Of a DNA stretch of 64,000 bases, positions 1-11,241 are shown one piece after another. Origin of the DNA: Erythroxylum novogranatense (lineage: Eukaryota; Streptophyta; Magnoliopsida; Malpighiales; Erythroxylaceae); contig CM057233.1 in assembly GCA_029891385.1 (NCBI GenBank), positions 9,613,460 to 9,677,459 of the forward strand, given 5' to 3'. The translations under genes and the position numbers were made by a program. The notes below the pieces were generated by a model, which saw only the letters and a program-made list of their open reading frames with translations, ran no database searches and had not been told where the DNA came from. The stretch's first letter is position 1. The number at the start of each line of letters is the position of its first letter.

Positions 1-2188
1 TTTTTTTTAATGATGATATTAAGCATGAATTGTGATAATTGTGGTATTTTGTCTTAGCTTGATTAAATTGGGAATATTATGGATAATTATGGTTTAATTG
101 AGGTTTAAATGAGCATTTGAGGATGTAAAGTGTGTAAGGGCTTTAAGTTGTTTTGGGCTTGGGCTTAGTAGGAAGGGCCCATGCCCTTAGAGTTTAAAGA
201 AGAGACGTAGAATAGAAATAGAAAAGAGAAAGGAAAGGAAAAGGAAAAATAGAAGAAGAGAAGAGAGGTGTCGTGGAAAGTGGGAGGAGAGGAAGAAGAG
301 AAGAGATTTTACGATTTTTGAGGTTTCCGACCGATTCAAAGTGCTTTCCGGGTACGTTACGTTCATTCCTTCTTGTTGTAGTAAGATTGAACCTTAAGAT
401 AGCTTAGATTGGGAGAAATCGAAGGTGTTAGGGTTTTGAGTAGAAAAATTGGGAGAATCGTTGGGTTGATGTGTTTTTGCGAGATTTGAAGTCTAGAATG
501 GGTTAGAAATGTTGTAGAGGGCTTGATCTATGTCTTAGATGTGTTGCATTAGAGTTTGGAATGGATTGGGGTTGGAAAATCTGAGATTTTCGGGTTCGGG
601 AACGTTTTCTCCAATCCGCACGTCGCGACATGCTCAAGAACACGCCGCGGCGTGAGAATTAATTTTGCGTGCACGCCGCGTGCATCGTTGATGCACGTCG
701 CGGCATGCATTTGGCGGTACGACGCGTGCGTGCAGTAAGCGTTCGCCGCTGGCCTTCGACGCTGGCTTCGCCATGGCGAATGAAGCAACGAGCCTTCGTC
801 GCGGCGAGGCCTCCTGTTTTTCGAAAATGAGATTTTTGGTATTTTGGACATATCTTTTGGTGTAGATGTCCAATTGAGGTGATTTTTGAGCCGTTGTGAA
901 CTAGAGATCGGGGGCTACAAGTTGTATGAAGAAGGGAAGTTCGGAGATTGTTTCGAAGGATTTGAGAATTTTAAGAGAAAGTCGAATGTAGACTTTAACG
1001 CTTTACTTTTGCTTTTCGAGCTTTATTGAATATTTGTTATGGATATTAATTGTATGGAAACTTGGTTTATTATAGGAAACCAAGTTGATTTGACCCAATC
1101 GCAAGAGGAAGGACGACAGTGAGTCGATACTCAGCGATACTAGGTGGGTAATATATTTATGGTTATTGTGTGTATGGGCAATTGCATGATGTGTGCTTGC
1201 TTGCATTATATGATCTTGATTGTATTGAATTACATGAGAACTTTTGACTATGCCTTTGAGTATGATAGAATTATGCATGAATTGATAGGCCTTTATGGCA
1301 ATGGACCAGAACGAGATGTGAGAAAATGTGAAACATGCTTTGAACATGGATCGAATGGACTATGTGCCTTGTTTGGGTAAGAGAGTTACGGATGGAGTCA
1401 CGTGCACGTTGACAGTAAAGCCTTCTCCCGGCTGCCCGCTTGTGGCAACGAGATCCTTGAGAAATCGGACTCGGATGGATTACGAATTTACCTTTGGGTT
1501 ATCCGGATGGATTACGAAACTCTCAAGCCAATTGATTGTGCATACACGATGGATTTGTTGAGCATAATACATAATGAGTTTGACAACTATGTTGCATCTT
1601 GATTTATATGTTGAGGAATAGTGAATGCATGACTTATGTTATACGAATGTGAATTGAATTGATGAATTATGAATTTTTAGTGATATGTATATGTATATAA
1701 TTGATTGTGTGGCTCGTTGCCAATGGCTATAAATGTATATGCCAATGAGCTTCGTAGCTCACCCCATTACTCTCCCCTCCTCAGGTGCAGATCGAGCCGA
1801 TTGTCGACCTTGCAGGGCATCAGAAACTTCGAGCTAGCTAGGAATTTGTATAAGTTAGTCCTTTGGTTAGCCCACCAACATTTCATCATGGAGCATACTT
1901 TTGTATTGTGGGATTTAATTCCATTTTGTATTATGTTATATTTTGGGAATACTGGTTGAATTTCCACGAATGGCAATGACATATGTTTTATGAACTTGAG
2001 ATGATTAAGGCATGTTTAGAATACATGTGTAGAATATGTATATGTATGCGTTTATGTGTGTGAAACGGATCGATTAGTTATTTGTATGGATGTTGGGATC
2101 AGGTCCAATGGTATATTGGGCGCCGAATGCCGGCGCGGCCCGAGGGGCAGCTCTCGGGGATTTGGATGTACGGGGCCCGGGCCCAACA
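1..2188 (+). repeat. T1 5' LTR (left edge cut by window)
   Basis: Nearly colinear with 7052-9184 over its full length. It ends in CCCAACA just before the PBS; the first ~15 bases seen in the 3' LTR (TGTTAGACCCCGAAA) are missing on the left. A purine-rich stretch lies at 190-310. Small ORFs inside it (for example near 1144-1602) recur in the 3' LTR only because the LTR is duplicated, and are not genes. The largest difference from the 3' LTR is the GC-rich cassette at 618-805. Confidence 0.95.
618..805 (+). repeat. GC-rich palindromic cassette in T1 5' LTR
   Basis: About 188 bp, strongly GC-rich inside an AT-rich LTR. It contains the perfect 14-nt palindrome CACGCCGCGGCGTG (641-654) and several degenerate relatives (gcacgccgcgtgc, gcacgtcgcggc, ggcggtacgacgcg). 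The matching segment of the 3' LTR (7686-7797) is only about 112 bp and has different versions of the motif, while the flanks on both sides are almost identical. Confidence 0.8.
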
Positions 2189-2192
2189 TGTT

Positions 2193-2204
2193 TGGTATCA
2201 GAGC
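2193..2204 (+). promoter_or_regulatory. T1 primer-binding site (initiator Met tRNA)
   Basis: TGGTATCAGAGC lies 4 bases after the LTR end. It is complementary to the 3' end of plant initiator methionine tRNA, the usual primer of plant LTR retrotransposons. Confidence 0.93.
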
Positions 2205-2353
2205 ACCTAGGTTTAGGTGTCCTTGGCTTAGAGTGCATAATAGGATTGTGTGATCTATGGTTATTTGTTGCATTGCTTAAGTGAGATGCATATCATGCAT
2301 ACATGTAGATTGCCATATAGCTAATCCTTAGTGTTTCTATTTGAAGGAGTACG

Positions 2354-3599
2354 ATGCCACCTCGTAGAAGGACACGAGGAGCTATGCAAGGGTCTGCTGC
2401 ACCTGACTCTCCGATTAGGGAGGAGAGGACCGATGAGTCTGTAGCCCCAATGCATGTTGAGGCTTCTGTAGGGCTAGAGAGTGAGCCCATGGGTTCGCCG
2501 ACTCAGGAATCGCCGATTCCGCCAGGACAAGTGCCCCAGTTTGACCCAAGGATGTTTCAGGCCTTTACTCAGGCGTTTGTTCAAAGCTATGGGCGATGCC
2601 ATGCCTGACTACCTCCGCCCTGATGAAGAGGGGAAAACAGTTCGACAAGCTGAGGAAGTATGGAGCAGTTGACTTCTTTGGGACAACGGATCCTGAGGAA
2701 GCTGAGACATGGTCATGGAGAACGTAAAGGGTCTTTGGATCGATGGATTGCAGGCGATGAGTGAGTGATGTATCTTTGCCATTTACTTGAGGAGATGCTT
2801 TGCATTGGTGGGAGACCGTGCCGGGCAGTCAGATGAGGCCAGTAGGGTTGGCATGGCAGGATTTTGTGGCTGCGTTCAAGAAGAAATATCTGTCGAGGTT
2901 TATGTCCAGCAGAAGCGAGGGAGTTTTGAGTCTCACTCGAGAGGATATGACGATTCTTGAGTATGGAGCGAGTTCACACATTATCCCAGATGCTTCAAAC
3001 TTGATGTCGAGTGAGGTTGCGGATGTCGTCGGTTGAGTCGGGACTACATTTGGCTATCCGGAGAAAGTAATTGCAGAATTTGATAATTTTCAGCGATTAG
3101 TTGAATGACTCTTTGGGTGGAGAACATAGAGAATATCAAGAGTGCTGTGAATAAGAAGAGGAAGGGCAGAGAGCAGTCTAGGAGAGGGGGTAGCACTAGT
3201 ACTCCTATGCCAGACAGGAGTGCTAGGAGCTTCCCAGTTTATTCAGAGGAGAGGAGCGATTGGGCTATTTGGCCGAGGCCGATGAGGACTTCTACTGTCT
3301 CTCACCAAGCTTCAACGGTGGGTGGCGGTAAAAGAGGAGAGGGAGATAGATCGGTTATCCCGACGTGTGAGCACTGCGGGAAACCTCATAGAGGAGAGTG
3401 CTTCAGACTGACAGGAGCTTGTTTCAACTGTGGGGAGAAGGGACATATTGCCAGAGAGTGTCCTCAGCCTCCACGACAGGAGAGAGGTCAGATGCCAGCT
3501 CCGAGGAGGACAGAGACCATGGGTCAAAGGACTGGGACAGAGGTAGGTAGTTCTGATGCTGCTAGGAGGGCGAATCATCCGGGGAGACCGAGAGGGTAG
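2354..3599 (+). pseudogene. gag: T1 gag, frameshifted
   Basis: Capsid/nucleocapsid protein that packages element RNA. The N-terminus starts MPPRRRTRG at 2354, the usual start type for plant Ty3 gag. The reading then breaks into pieces at 2354-2608, 2481-2672, 2800-3036 and 3105-3599. The third piece has the retrotransposon gag signature around WQDFVAAFKKKYLSRF. The last piece ends in a CCHC-type nucleocapsid: CEHCGKPHRGEC followed by CFNCGEKGHIARECP (residues ~88-120 of the 3105-3599 segment). At least three frame changes and a stop separate the pieces, so no full gag is made from this assembly. Some of these breaks could be assembly errors (see findings). Confidence 0.88.
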
Positions 3600-3611
3600 G
3601 CACCAGCCAGG

Positions 3612-4055
3612 GTGTTCGCTATGACTAGGGAGGATGCTGAGACCGCACCAGATGTTGTCACGGGTACGGTACAGTTATTTTCTGATGATGTGATAGTTTT
3701 GTTTGATCCGGGTTCTACTCATTCGTTTGTTTCTTCGAGTAGACCCGTGTGTGATTTGATTGTGAGCCCATTGGATACTCCGCTGATGGTGAGTACTCCA
3801 ATCGGCCAATGTATTGTGATTAGTCAAGTTTTTAGAGGTTGTGAAATTCGCATTGGTGGAGAACTTCTAGTGGTCGATTTGATGCCACTGAAGATGAGCG
3901 GTTTAGATGTGATTTTGGGCATGGATACATTGGAAAAGTACAATGCCTGTTTGGATTGTAAACAGAAGACAGTGGAGTTTAAATTGGATGATGGCAGAAG
4001 AGTAGTGTTTATCGGGATGAAAGCGAGTCCGCTTAGGATTGTGTCAAGACATTGA
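3612..4055 (+). pseudogene. T1 aspartic protease domain
   Basis: Retropepsin-like domain that would cut the polyprotein. It has the active-site block VLFDPGSTHSFVSS near residues 30-43 (catalytic Asp in the FDPGS version of the D-S/T-G motif, common in plant Ty3 elements) and the downstream ILGMDTL block that forms the second conserved protease strand. A stop precedes it at 3597-3599 and it ends at a stop just before the RT reading. In an intact element it would be fused to gag-pol. Confidence 0.85.
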
Positions 4056-5650
4056 CAATGGGAAGATGATGAGTAAGGGTTGTGAGGCGTTTCTGGCTTA
4101 TGTGATAGACTCCAGAGCTGATAGAGGGAAGCTGGAGGATATTCCAGTAGTTAGGGATTTCTCGGACGTCTTTCCCGAGGAATTGCCAGGACTATCGCCA
4201 GCTCGGGAGATTGAGTTTCTTATTGAGCTTGTGTCAGGTACAAGACCGATTTCAATTCCGCCTTATCGGATGGCTCCGGCGGAATTGAAAGAGCTTAAGG
4301 AGCAGTTGGAGGAGTTATTGGAGAAAGGATATATCAGACCGAGCTCTTCGCCTTGGGGAGCTCCGGTTCTTTTTGTGAAGAAGAAAGATGGATCCTTAAT
4401 GATGTGTGGACTGTGAAGTCAATCGTAACGGTGAAGAACAAGTATCCGCTTCCTCGCATTGATGATCTGTTTGATCAATTGCAAGGAGCGAGAGTCTTTT
4501 CGAAGATAGATTTGAGATCGGGATATCATCAGTTACGGATTAAGGAGTCGGATGTGCCGAAGTCTGCTTTCAGGACTCGGTATGGGCATTTTGAGTTTTT
4601 GGTGATGCCTTTCGGATTGACGAATACTCCGGCAGCGTTTATGGATTTGATGAATCGAGTTTTTAAGCCATTCTTGGACCAATTTACCATTGTCTTTATT
4701 GATGATATATTGGTGTATTCCAAGAGTGATGAACAACATGAGGAGCATTTGAGGATGGCTTTGGAAACCTTGAGAAGCAATGAGTTGTATGCCAAATTCG
4801 AGAAATGCGAATTTTGGCTGAGGGAAGTTTCATTTCTTGGACACGTGATCTCAGAACAAGGAGTTCATGTGGATCCAAAGAAGATAGAAGCAGTTGTGAG
4901 TTGGGAAGCGCCGAAGAATGTGGCAGAAGTGAGGAGTTTTTTGGGTTTAGCAGGCTATTACAGGAGATTTGTGGAGGGATTCTCTATGATATCCGCTCCG
5001 ATGACGAAATTGCTGAGGAAGAATCAGAAGTTTGATTAGAGTGAGGAGTGTCAGAGGAGCTTCGAGGAGCTCAAGCTCAGATTGACGAGTGCCCCGATTT
5101 TGATTTTGTCATCAGGTGATGAGGGTTATTCGGTATATAGTGATGCTTCGAGGAAGGGTCTTGGATGTGTTTTGATGCAGGGAGATCGGGTAATTGCTTA
5201 CGCTTCGAGGCAGTTGAAGCCTTATGAGTGAATTATCCGACGATGACTTGGAGTTAGCGGTGATATTTGCCTCAAGATTTGGAGGCATTATCAGATGGAG
5301 TTCGCACTCGGATCTTCACCGATCATAAGAGTCCAAGTATTTCTTGAGTCGAAGGATTTGAATTTGAGGCGCGGAGGTGGTTGGAGCTACTAAAGGATTA
5401 TGATTTCTCGATTGAGTATCATCCGCAAGGCCAATGTTGTGGCGATGCCCCGAGTAGAAATCATCGATTGCTCATGTTCGATCGGTTTATCTTCCTTTAT
5501 TGAAGAGATGGCCAAGCTTAGGATAAGCTTGACTCGTGAAGAGCCGGATTGTCTTCCGCTAATTTTCGAGTGAGGCCGATCTGTGAAGGAAAAGGTTAGG
5601 GAATTGCGCAGCTCAGATGCGGATTTGAGCAAGCTCGGGGATGAGATTCT
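4039..5650 (+). pseudogene. pol: T1 reverse transcriptase and RNase H, broken
   Basis: The RT N-terminus (4039-4416) contains FSDVFPEELPGL, PPYRMAPAELKEL and [21 protein letters not shown] frameshift near 4390-4430 moves to the 4353-5039 frame, which has [47 protein letters not shown] and the catalytic FIDDILVYS. The thumb and connection follow ([33 protein letters not shown]) up to a stop at 5037-5039. RNase H continues from about 5080 (VYSDASRKGLGCVL) but has several small indels and stops to about 5650. RT copies element RNA into DNA in the cytoplasmic particle; RNase H removes the RNA strand. This copy cannot encode an uninterrupted pol. Confidence 0.92.
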
Positions 5651-5719
5651 GAATGGCGTGGTTTCGAGATAGATGTGCGGATGATGGGCTTATAGCGGTT
5701 GGGAGTCGATTGTGTATTC

Positions 5720-7039
5720 CTAATGTGCAGGAGGTTAAGGCTGAAATTATGGATGAGGCACACAACGCGCTTATGCCATGCATCCGTGTAACACCAGGAT
5801 GTATCGAGATCTGCGAGAGCATTTTTGGTGGAAAGGTATGAAGAGGGATATCGCAGAGTTCGTCAGTAAGTGTCTAGTGTGTCAGCAAGTCAAGGCTGAA
5901 CACCAAGCACCTTCGGGCAAGTTGAGACCGTTGCCTATTCCGGAGTGGAAGTGGCAGCGGGTGACGATGGACTTTTTGATGGATTGCCTAGGACCAGCAG
6001 GAGGCATAATGCCATTTGGGTGATTGTGGATCGGTTGAATAAGTCAGCCCACTTTTTGGCGATTCGACAGACTGATTCTTTGCATGTGTTGGCAAAGAAG
6101 TATGTTGATGAGATAATGAGATTGCATGGGATCCCGGATTCGATTGTGTCGGATCGAGATCCTCGGTTCACTTCGAGGTTTTGGGGTAGTTTGCAGGAAG
6201 CTTTGGGGACTAAGTTGAATTTTAGTACGGCTTTTCACCCTCAGACGGATGGTCAATCTGAGAGGACTATTCGGACACTTGAGGGGATGTTTCGGGCTTG
6301 TGTGATGGATTTTCGAGGAGCATGGGATGAGCATTTGTCGTTGGTCGAATTTACTTATAACAATTCGTACCATTCGAGCATTCAGATGGCTCCATATGAG
6401 GCATTGTATGGACGGAGATGTAGGACTCCGATCTGTTGGGATGAAGAAGGAGAGAGGCAATTGGAGGGACCAGATTTGATTCAGATGACTGTTGAGAAAG
6501 TCAATCTGATTAAGCAGCGGCTTAAGGCGGCACAGGACCGGATGAAAAGTTATGTTGATGCTCACCGAAAGGAGATAGAGTATGAGGTCGGTGAGAAGGT
6601 GTTCCTTAGGACATCTCCTTGGAAAGGAGTATTGAGATTCGGCAAGAAAGGAAAGTTGAGTCCGAGGTATGTGGGTCCTTATGAGATCCTTGAGAGGATT
6701 GGACCACTCGCCTACAGATTGGCGTTACCTCCGGAATTATCACAGATTCACGACGTTTTTCATGTGTCCATGTTGAGGAGGTACAGATCGGATCCTTCTC
6801 ACATCATTCAGACTAGTGAGGTTCAGTTAAGGGATGATTTGAGCTATGAGGAGCTTCCAGTGCAGATTTTGGATACCAAGGACAAGGTTCTCAGGAACAA
6901 GACGGTTCAGTTGGTCAAGGTCCTATGGAGGAATCATTCAGTAGAGGAGGCTACATGGGAGCCATTGGAGGCTATGCGGGGGAAGTATCCGTATCTCTTC
7001 GATGATTCAGGTAAATTTCGAGGACGAAATTTCTTTTAA
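5720..7039 (+). pseudogene. pol: T1 integrase with C-terminal chromodomain-like module
   Basis: The HHCC zinc-binding region is in the 5778 frame (MHPCNTRMYRDLREHFWW ... CLVCQQVK). A frameshift near 6005 joins it to a 364-residue open segment (5945-7039). The catalytic core has the first Asp in VTMDFLMD, the second in SDRDPRFTSRFW, and the Glu in TDGQSERTIRTLE, the DDE triad of integrases. The GPY/F-like region (KLSPRYVGPYEILERIG) and HDVFHVSMLRRY follow. The end, LVKVLWRNHSVEEATWE ... KYPYLFDD, resembles the chromodomain-type tail of chromoviruses, thought to steer integration to heterochromatin. The stop is at 7037-7039, just before the polypurine tract. This is the best-preserved part of T1. 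Confidence 0.92.
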
Positions 7040-7051
7040 GAGGGGGAGATA
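7038..7051 (+). promoter_or_regulatory. T1 polypurine tract
   Basis: AAGAGGGGGAGATA directly precedes the 3' LTR start. Such tracts resist RNase H and prime plus-strand DNA synthesis. Confidence 0.9.
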
Positions 7052-9184
7052 TGTTAGACCCCGAAATTTTTTTTTAATGATGATATTAAGCATGAATTAT
7101 GATAATTGTGGTATTTTGTCTTAGCTTGATTAAATTGGGAATATTATGGATAATTATGGTTTAATTGAGGTTTAAATGAGCATTTGAGGATGTAAAGTGT
7201 GTAAGGGCTTTAAGTTGTTTTGGGCTTGGGCTTAGTAGGAAGGGCCCATGCCCTTAGAGTTTAAAGAAGAGACGTAGAATAGAAATAGAAAAGAGAAAGG
7301 AAAGGAAAAAGGAAAAATAGAAGAAGAAGAGAAGAGAGGGTGTCGTAGCCGTGGGAGGAGAGGAAGAAGAGAAGAGATTTTACGATTTTTGAGGTTTCCG
7401 ACCGATTCAAAGTGCTTTAAAGGCACGTTACGCTCATTCCTTCTTGTTGTAGTAAGATTGAACCTTAAGATAGCTTGGATTGGGAGAAATCGAAGGTGTT
7501 AGGGTTTGAGTAGAAAATTGGGAGAATCGTTGGGTTGATGTGTTTTGTGAGATTTGAAGTCTAGAATGGGTTAGAAATGTTGTAGAGGGCTTGATCTATG
7601 TCTTAGATGTGTTGCATTAGAGTTTGGAATGGATTGGGGTTGGAAAATCTGAGATTTTCAAGTTCGGGAACGTTTTTCCCGATCCGCATCGCGACGTGCT
7701 CAAGAACACGCCTTGGCGTCTGAATTATTTTTGCGCACGCCATGGCGCGCGCATTTTGTGATCGACGCTTGTGGCGTGTCTGCAGGCGTTCGCTTGCGAG
7801 GCCTCCTGTTTTCCGAAAATGAGATTTTTGGTATTTTGGGCATATCTTTTGGTGTAGATGTCCAATTGAGGTGATTTTTGAGCCGTTGTGAACTAGAGAT
7901 CGGGGGCTACAAGTTGTATGAAGAAGGGAAGTTCGGAGATTGTTTCGAAGGATTTGAGAATTTTAAGAGAAAGTCGAATGTAGACTTTTAACGCTTTACT
8001 TTTTACTTTTCGAGCTTTATTGAATATTTGCTATGGATATTAATTGTATGGAAACTTGGTTTATGATAGGAAATCAAGCTGATTTGACCCAATCGCAAGA
8101 GGAAGGACGGCAATGAGTCTGATACTCAAGCGATACTAGGTGGGTAATATGTTTATGGTTATTGTGTGTATGGGCAATTGCATGATGTGTGCTTGCTTGC
8201 ATTATATGATCTTGATTGTATTGAATTACATGAGAACTTTTGACTATGCCTTTGAGTATGATAGAATTATGCATGAATTGATAGGCCTTTATGGCAATGG
8301 ACCAGAACGAGATGTGAGAAAATGTGAAATATGTTTTGAACATGGATCGAATGGACTATGTGCCTTGTTTGGGTAAGAGAGTTACGGATGGAGTCACGTG
8401 CAATTTGACAGTAAAGCCTTCTCCCGGCTTCCCGCTTGTGGCAACGAGATCCTTGAGAAATCGGACTCGGATGGATTACGGATTTACCTTTGGGTTATCC
8501 GGATGGATTACGGAACTCTCAAGCCAATTGATTGTGCATACACGATGGATTTGTTGAGCATAATACATAATGAGTTTGACAGCTATGTTGCATCTTGATT
8601 TATATATTGAGGAATAGTGAATGCATGACTTATGTTATACGAATGTGAATTGAATTGATGAATTATGAATTTCTAGTGATATGTATATGTATATACTTGA
8701 TTGTGTGGCTCGTTGCCAATGACTATAAATGTATATGCCACTGAGCTTCGTAGCTCACCCCATTACTCTCCCCCCCTCAGGTGCAAATCGAGCCGATTGT
8801 CGACCTTGCAGGGCATCAGAAACTTCGAGCTAGCTAGGAATTTGTATAAGTTAGTCCTTTGGTTAGCCCACCAATATTTCATCATGGAGCATACTTTTGT
8901 ATTGTGGGATTTAATTCCATTTTGTATTATGTTATATTTTGGGAATACTGGTTGAATTTCCACGAATGGCAATGACATATGTTTTATGAACTTGAGATGA
9001 TTAAGGCATGTTTAGAATGCATGTGTAGAATATGTATATGTATGCGTTTATGTGTGTGAAACGGATCGATTAGTTATTTGTATGGATGTTGGGATCGGGT
9101 CCAATGGTATATTGGGCGCCGAATGCCGACACGGCCCGAGGGGCAGCTCTCGGGGATTTGGACGTACGGGGCCCGGGCCCAACA
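7052..9184 (+). repeat. T1 3' LTR
   Basis: Starts TGTTAGACCCCG and ends GGGCCCAACA; 2133 bp against an estimated ~2204 bp for the 5' LTR. High identity to 1-2188 suggests a fairly recent insertion. Most length difference is in the cassette at 7686-7797. Small differences also occur at CTG/CAG sites (gagtctgatac here, gagtcgatac in the 5' LTR). Confidence 0.95.
7686..7797 (+). repeat. GC-rich cassette in T1 3' LTR
   Basis: About 112 bp, the counterpart of 618-805. It has decayed palindromic units (cacgccttggcgt, cacgccatggcgcgcgc) rather than the perfect CACGCCGCGGCGTG of the other LTR, and is about 75 bp shorter. Confidence 0.7.
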
Positions 9185-9844
9185 AAAAGTGTAGTTAAAC
9201 TCTAATTATCTCAGTAGAGTTAGGTTCCAACTTCTATTAGGCAGCTTAATTGGTCTTTGATTAGAACTCTTCATGCTCTTGTAGATGAATCCTATCTTGA
9301 TTGAACTTTACCTTTTTAGATAACTAGTCCTCTTACGTAAGCCTGAAACCATATGCCTTATCAAAAGTGATATCGTTTTGAATAAGTTAAGCCTAATTTG
9401 CACACTTGTTAGAAATGTATCAACCATATTGGTTCTCTATAATGGAAAGTGGTAAATTTAGTACCGTGTATATACTTATACGACATGAATGCACTCGGAA
9501 GATAACTTTTGGCTTACAAAGTTCGATACACTACCATGTATCTAACCATGTATCTTCAAAATTTTCATATTTTGTTGGCTTATATGGTTTAATACACGAA
9601 GGTGTATAAGCCTATAAATCTAAATTTTCATATAAATAGAACATTTTGACAACAAATGAAGGAGGAATCAACTTGGGACTTCGTGAAGGGCAGAAACTTA
9701 CTCTGTCAGGGCACTTATAGAGGACTAAGCTTTCCCAATCTGGCTCGTAGGTGAAATCGACATTGAGGAGCGCATCTAAGTATATCGTCTTTGTGTATCG
9801 CTGTTCTTCCCCTCTTTAAGGATTGTTTATGCTATCTTGTGCTT
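9185..9844. other. Non-coding spacer, nothing recognised
   Basis: AT-rich sequence between T1 and the inverted repeat. No domain, LTR terminus or RNA gene could be recognised; ORFs are short and without family resemblance. Confidence 0.5.
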
Positions 9845-11075
9845 ATTGAATTAGGTATTGTGTAAGAATGATTAAATGCTCTATTTTATTGTTTTTATGT
9901 AAACCCATTGCTAGAATCTTAAATTTGATACGTAATCATTGTGTTTGGATTCATTTATGAAAACTAATGACATTGAATCATTAGAGATAACGTAACATAA
10001 GTTAAATAACCCAAACTTGTTTGGTTATTACTTATATTGATCTATTTTCCTATTCATAATGCAACTGTCTAACTAAATCTAGAAAGCTTGTTCTAAGTTG
10101 TTTGATAGTTAGGTTTAATTAAAGAGCTTGTTTTAATTAAACGCAATCTAAAGAAAAATCAGGATTAACATAGTTTGTTGTTAATTTACGATTAATAGTT
10201 CTAATTGAGGTGTGAAAATGATAATGCAATGATGTATGTTTATTTGTGTTTACGCTAAGATTGATATAAAGTTGATTAGAAATGTTAAAGCTAGCAGAAT
10301 GTTTGAGATGAGTGATTGATTAGATAGTAGCTAGATGATTGACCTATTTTGTGTGTTTGATCAATTATGTAATAAATGCAAGTGCATGACATGGTTGTAG
10401 CTAGTGGTAGTGCGTTATAATATTACTCAAAATAAACTAGACCTATAACTATAGTAGTGGTGAGTTTAGGTCGATCACACATAAAGTGTTCAGTTAAGCT
10501 TTGAAATGAAATTAATATGTGTTTAGGTTTAGGGGGGTTTTGGTTTATCGAACAAGAAAATAAAATGAAACTAAACTAATTAAAGAAAATTAAAAAATAT
10601 ATACAAAAAAGATGAAAGTGGTGAATTCGTTAGGGACCTGGTTCTTTGGGGCCTACACCCAATTAAACATATTTCATTGAATTGTTGTCTTCACATCTCT
10701 ACTTGAACTATTGGTCATAGATGAACAACAAGCTCTGTTAATCTTGGTTTTTTCTTAGGTCATAATTAATTAAGAAGAGCTTGTTAATTAACCCTAGCTA
10801 TCAGATAACCTAGGAGACGCTTTCTAGATTTAATTAGACAGCTGCCTTACAAATGAGAAAAATAGATCAATCTAAGCAATAATCACACAAGCTTAGATTA
10901 TTTAACTTATGTTATGTTATCTCTAATGATTACGAGCCATTAGTTGCTACAAATGAATTTCAACATAACAATTATGGATTACATTAAATATTTTAGTAAT
11001 GGGTTTGTCATAAAACAATCCAATGAACACGCTAAAACCATCGTTTCACAATACCCAAATCCATACATATTGAAT
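9845..11075. repeat. Long imperfect inverted repeat (arms ~390 bp, spacer ~455 bp)
   Basis: The left arm (about 9845-10235) matches the reverse complement of the right arm (about 10690-11075). Clear blocks are TAAATCTAGAAAGC (10074) against the complement of 10820-10840, and ATCATTAGAGATAACGTAACATAAGTTAAATAA (shown here only in part: TTAGAGATAACGTAACATAA at 9979) against the complement of 10905-10935. By eye the arms agree at roughly three quarters of positions. It may be a foldback or MULE-like element, or two decayed copies of one repeat in opposite orientation; no TSD was identified. Confidence 0.7.
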
Positions 11076-11177
11076 AACATAATCAATTTCTAAAAAGAGA
11101 AAGAAAACAAAAATACAAATAGAAATGCATTTAACTAGATCATTGGTGTCGATGTCATTTCCGAACCAGTGTTAGCA

Positions 11178-11182
11178 AAGCT
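11178..11182. repeat. C1 target-site duplication, left copy
   Basis: aagct immediately before the C1 5' LTR; the identical 5-mer follows the 3' LTR at 44931-44935. Confidence 0.9.
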
Positions 11183-11241
11183 TGTTAATATAAAATGATT
11201 TTACGATTAATAATTTTGATGAAAACCAAATAATAATGCAG

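Larger units (their letters stand above)
1..9184 (+). mobile_element. T1: Ty3/Gypsy chromovirus-like LTR retrotransposon (Tekay/Del-like)
   Basis: Complete-looking element on the + strand except for about 15 bases of the 5' LTR cut off by the window edge. Order: 5' LTR, initiator-Met PBS, gag with zinc knuckle, aspartic protease, RT, RNase H, integrase, C-terminal chromodomain-like module, polypurine tract, 3' LTR. The order RT-RNase H-integrase is that of Ty3/Gypsy, and the C-terminal module after integrase points to a chromovirus; Tekay/Del is an inference from the protein and the ~2.2-kb LTRs. The LTR begins TGTTAGACC and ends CCCAACA. The base after the 3' LTR starts a possible TSD aaaag (9185-9189), but its partner is outside the window. 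The coding region has several frameshifts and stops, so this copy looks non-autonomous as assembled. Confidence 0.93.

Noticed and set aside
1144..1602. Small ORFs in the T1 5' LTR, duplicated at 8140-8598
   Set aside because: Duplicated as part of the LTR pair; no family resemblance and no codon-level constraint visible.
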